Assembly: GCA_003451675.1 (NCBI GenBank)
Contig: DMCY01000098.1
Location: forward strand, 1-7,511
Reading direction: 5' to 3'
From: Candidatus Atribacteria bacterium
GTDB lineage: Bacteria; Atribacterota; JS1; SB-45; 34-128
DNA: 7,511 nt
Shown here: positions 5,905-7,511 of the stretch, piece after piece
How the letters are laid out: each line of letters begins with the position of its first letter
Numbering within the stretch: position 1 is the stretch's first letter
The notes under the pieces: model-generated
Database searches by the model: none
Told to the model about the DNA's origin: nothing
The model's input: the letters and a program-made list of their open reading frames with translations, nothing else
Position numbers and translations under genes: made by a program

Positions 5905-6669
5905 CTACTTTCTTCTCAAGGCTTCTACAACCGCCGGTAAAAAATTACAGACATCTTCCTTGACCACTACTTCAGCTGAATAGTCCAGATGGGTGGACAT
6001 AAAATTAACAATGATTAATTTACCTCCTCTATCCAAACAATATTGTGGTAACATATTCACCGGGCTAACCTGGAGTGATGAACCGACAGTCAGCATTAAA
6101 TCTGCTCGCATAGATTGGTAAATAGCATTATCTAAATTGGGAAGCATTTCTCCAAACAGGACTATATTTGGTTTAAATACTCCGCCACATTCACAATAGG
6201 GGACTTTTTCTTCACTTTTTTCTATTTTTTTTAGCAATAATTCCGAAGAGATCATCTTTCCACATTTTCGGCAAATAGCTTCTCTTAAAGTTCCGTGAAC
6301 TTCAATAATTTTCTTCGAACCTGCCCTCTGGTGCAGGTTATCGATATTTTGAGTGATAAGATATTTTACATAGTCCATCTCTTCCAACCGGGCAATAGCC
6401 TTGTGTGCAGGGTTAGGATAAACTCGAGACAACATCTCAATACGAGGTCGATAAAAATGATAAAAACGCTGTGGGTTCTCCTCAAATGCTGTTATAGAGG
6501 TAACTTTAAAGGGGTCTACCTTCTCCCAAATGCCTTTACCAGGGGTCCTAAAATCTGCTATTCCTGATCCGGTGCTTACTCCCGCTCCAGTTAGTACAAC
6601 TGTATATTTAGATTCTTTAATTAATTCTGCTACCCGATTGACTTTTTCATTATTAATTTTATTTTCCAT
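5905..6669 (-). CDS. NAD-dependent protein deacylase, Sir2 family
   Basis: Sirtuins remove acyl groups from lysines, consuming NAD+ and releasing nicotinamide and O-acyl-ADP-ribose; bacterial members act on cytosolic proteins such as acyl-CoA synthetases. At 254 residues this is a single-domain enzyme. NAD-binding motifs are GAGVSTGSGIADFR (28-41), TQNIDNLH (106-113) and GSSLQVSP (196-203). H125 in VHGT is the catalytic base. Zinc ligands are C133, C136, C159 and C161. FGE(M)LP is at 172-177. The Rossmann motif has SGIA-DFR where SGIP-DFR is usual. A Y-x-x-R at 73-76 lies near the class III desuccinylase position, but the alignment is ambiguous. The ATG follows AAAGGT at about 8 nt. It lies downstream of csaA across a large palindrome and may share its transcript. 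Confidence 0.95.
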   Translation of the reverse strand: MENKINNEKVNRVAELIKESKYTVVLTGAGVSTGSGIADFRTPGKGIWEKVDPFKVTSITAFEENPQRFYHFYRPRIEMLSRVYPNPAHKAIARLEEMDYVKYLITQNIDNLHQRAGSKKIIEVHGTLREAICRKCGKMISSELLLKKIEKSEEKVPYCECGGVFKPNIVLFGEMLPNLDNAIYQSMRADLMLTVGSSLQVSPVNMLPQYCLDRGGKLIIVNFMSTHLDYSAEVVVKEDVCNFLPAVVEALRRK

Positions 6670-6690
6670 TTAAAATACCTTTAACTTAGT

Positions 6691-6762
6691 TAAAAATGGG
6701 GTCAGGCTTCACAACTTCACATTTTCAAAAATGTGAAGTTGTGAAGCCTGACCCCATTTTTA
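6691..6762. repeat. 72-bp near-perfect palindrome between csaA and sir2
   Basis: Every base from 6691 to 6725 pairs with 6728 to 6762, leaving a two-base centre (CA). The outer arm holds ATGGGGTCAGGC and the inner arm a degenerate octamer tandem (CTTCACAA CTTCACAT). It begins at the first base after the csaA stop codon and ends 21 bp before sir2. Each arm ends in a T-run outward, so the RNA could act as a bidirectional terminator or attenuator. Its size and perfection suggest a mobile or REP-like palindromic element rather than an ordinary terminator. No clear target duplication flanks it. Confidence 0.9.
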
Positions 6763-7092
6763 CTACCCTATTTTATAGCCTAAGGGGGCTTCTCGTTCTG
6801 GCTGAAGTAAAATAACTTCTCTATCCTCTTTCATTACTCCTAAAATTAAAACTTCTGATTTAAACCCGGCTATCCTTTTGGGAGGAAAATTAACTACCGC
6901 CACAATCTGTCGGTTAAACAAATCTTCTTTAGAATATAATTTAGTAATCTGGGCAGAAGAGACCTTTATACCTAACTCTCCAAAATCAATCTTTACTTTA
7001 TAGCAAGGATTCCTTGCCTCTTCAAAATCTTTTACTTCAATTATCTTACCAACCCGGATATCTATTTTTTCAAAATCTTCAAAAGTTACCAT
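6763..7092 (-). CDS. csaA: CsaA-type tRNA-binding-fold protein
   Basis: This 109-residue protein is a stand-alone OB-fold of the EMAP II/Trbp type, as in Bacillus subtilis CsaA, a dimer with tRNA-binding and chaperone-like activity reported to help protein secretion. The sequence follows CsaA throughout: FEDFEKIDIRVGKI at the start, FEEARNPCYKVKIDFG, SSAQITKLY, VVNFPPKRIAGFKSEVL and a KIG end. I chose the ATG at 7092 because it gives the family length and N-terminus. An in-frame ATG at 7107 would add five residues; neither has a strong SD. The gene ends directly against the 72-bp palindrome, with sir2 beyond it. Its promoter should lie in the AT-rich stretch above 7108, but I could not pick one. 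Confidence 0.93.
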   Translation of the reverse strand: MVTFEDFEKIDIRVGKIIEVKDFEEARNPCYKVKIDFGELGIKVSSAQITKLYSKEDLFNRQIVAVVNFPPKRIAGFKSEVLILGVMKEDREVILLQPEREAPLGYKIG

Positions 7093-7107
7093 AATCTTTA
7101 TTCCCAT

Positions 7108-7345
7108 CTTTTAATCTATTTATTGTGCTACCAATACTCCCCACTCTAATTCGGTCTCTGTAACCGTTTTTTTTATTCTTAAATATATTTACATTTTATC
7201 ATAAACTAAATTAAATAAAAAATATAACCAAGAGAGAGCTAAAATGCTAATAATAGTTATATATAAAATTATACTTCATTCTTTTTTATTCTTATATTTC
7301 TACATATAAATAGATATTTTATTCTTGTTTATGTTACTCTAAAAC
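7108..7345. other. AT-rich non-coding spacer
   Basis: This 238-bp stretch between csaA and the IS21-like element is extremely AT-rich, especially 7165-7340. It should contain the csaA promoter. TATAAT- and TAAAAT-like hexamers occur by the dozen, but none has a convincing -35 at the right distance. I see no gene or RNA here. Confidence 0.5.
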
Positions 7346-7511
7346 TGCACCACTCTATTAATTGAAAAGTACACCACTTTGAAATATGATTCCCTTATGT
7401 ATGAAAGATAATGACATAGGGGGAAAAGGAGGATGATCAAATTGATAGAGAAGCAGAAAATAATCATATCACATTTTCAAAAAGGAAAATCGCAAAGACA
7501 GATTGCAAGAG
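7346..7511 (+). mobile_element. IS21-family insertion sequence, left end (partial)
   Basis: The element appears to begin at TGCACCACT (7346-7354), followed by a related copy TACACCACT (7370-7378) 24 bp on. Repeated terminal motifs just inside a TG end are typical of IS21-family elements, where they bind the transposase. The transposase gene starts about 90 bp inside and runs off the window. The exact boundary is inferred because neither the right end nor a target duplication can be seen. Confidence 0.7.
7442..7511 (+). CDS. istA: IS21-family transposase IstA (partial, N-terminus)
   Basis: Only the first 23 codons or so are present. They read as a helix-turn-helix beginning, IEKQKIIISHFQKGKSQRQIAR, closely resembling the EGKSQRxIAR region that starts the DNA-binding domain of IstA-type transposases; the DDE catalytic domain would follow outside the window. 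GGAGG (7428-7432) directly touches an ATG at 7433, which is too close to work well. The in-frame TTG at 7442 has 9-nt spacing and is therefore preferred; the ATG would add three residues (M-I-K). IstB, the ATPase helper, is expected further right. It is the only plus-strand gene in the window. Confidence 0.8.
   Translation, partial: MIEKQKIIISHFQKGKSQRQIAR

Noticed and set aside
7159..7185. A possible plus-strand terminator (CGGT...ACCG followed by eight T)
   Set aside because: The stem is only four base pairs, and no plus-strand gene ends nearby.
7469..7483. A 15-base exact match between istA (7469-7483) and the centre of the palindrome (6717-6731)
   Set aside because: The match is AT-rich and low in complexity (TCACATTTTCAAAAA). 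In istA it encodes conserved-looking protein sequence, so chance is the best explanation.

Overview
This AT-rich window looks like part of a strictly anaerobic bacterial genome. Every complete gene is read from the minus strand. The only plus-strand gene is a transposase fragment at the right edge. The anaerobic signal is a glycyl radical enzyme (GRE) with its radical-SAM activase, a pair that oxygen destroys. Low GC, TTG starts behind strong Shine-Dalgarno (SD) sites and short tandem intergenic repeats would fit an uncultured low-GC lineage (Atribacterota-like) or a clostridial or halanaerobial Firmicute. The window does not settle the taxonomy.

Layout from right to left, which is the direction of minus-strand transcription. 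(1) 7346-7511: left end of an IS21-family insertion sequence with the start of istA. (2) 7092-5905: csaA (tRNA-binding-fold protein) and a Sir2 deacylase, separated by a 72-bp near-perfect palindrome and followed by a small terminator. (3) 5855-5320: a small RRM RNA-binding protein with a recognisable promoter and a roughly 215-nt leader containing a three-tier stem-loop. (4) 5242-3844: a TPP riboswitch with its own intrinsic terminator, then thiT (thiamine uptake S-component) and thiN (thiamine pyrophosphokinase), closed by a strong terminator at 3743-3782. (5) 3742-3336: a non-coding spacer with short tandem repeats and a possible promoter. (6) 3335-1: a full-length transketolase, a GRE-activating enzyme and the N-terminal 141 residues of a GRE resembling trans-4-hydroxy-L-proline dehydratase (HypD). 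These three genes are tightly packed: 4-bp overlap, then a 5-bp gap.

How they fit together: ThiT would bring in thiamine with a shared ECF energising module that is not in the window. ThiN would convert it to thiamine diphosphate (TPP), which is both the riboswitch ligand and the cofactor of the transketolase encoded just downstream. The activase would install the glycyl radical on the GRE. No wholly new system is evident. The observations most worth following are the 9-nt complementarity between the riboswitch aptamer and its expression platform, the structured leader of the RRM gene, the 72-bp palindrome between csaA and sir2, and the transketolase-activase-GRE operon with two TTG starts.
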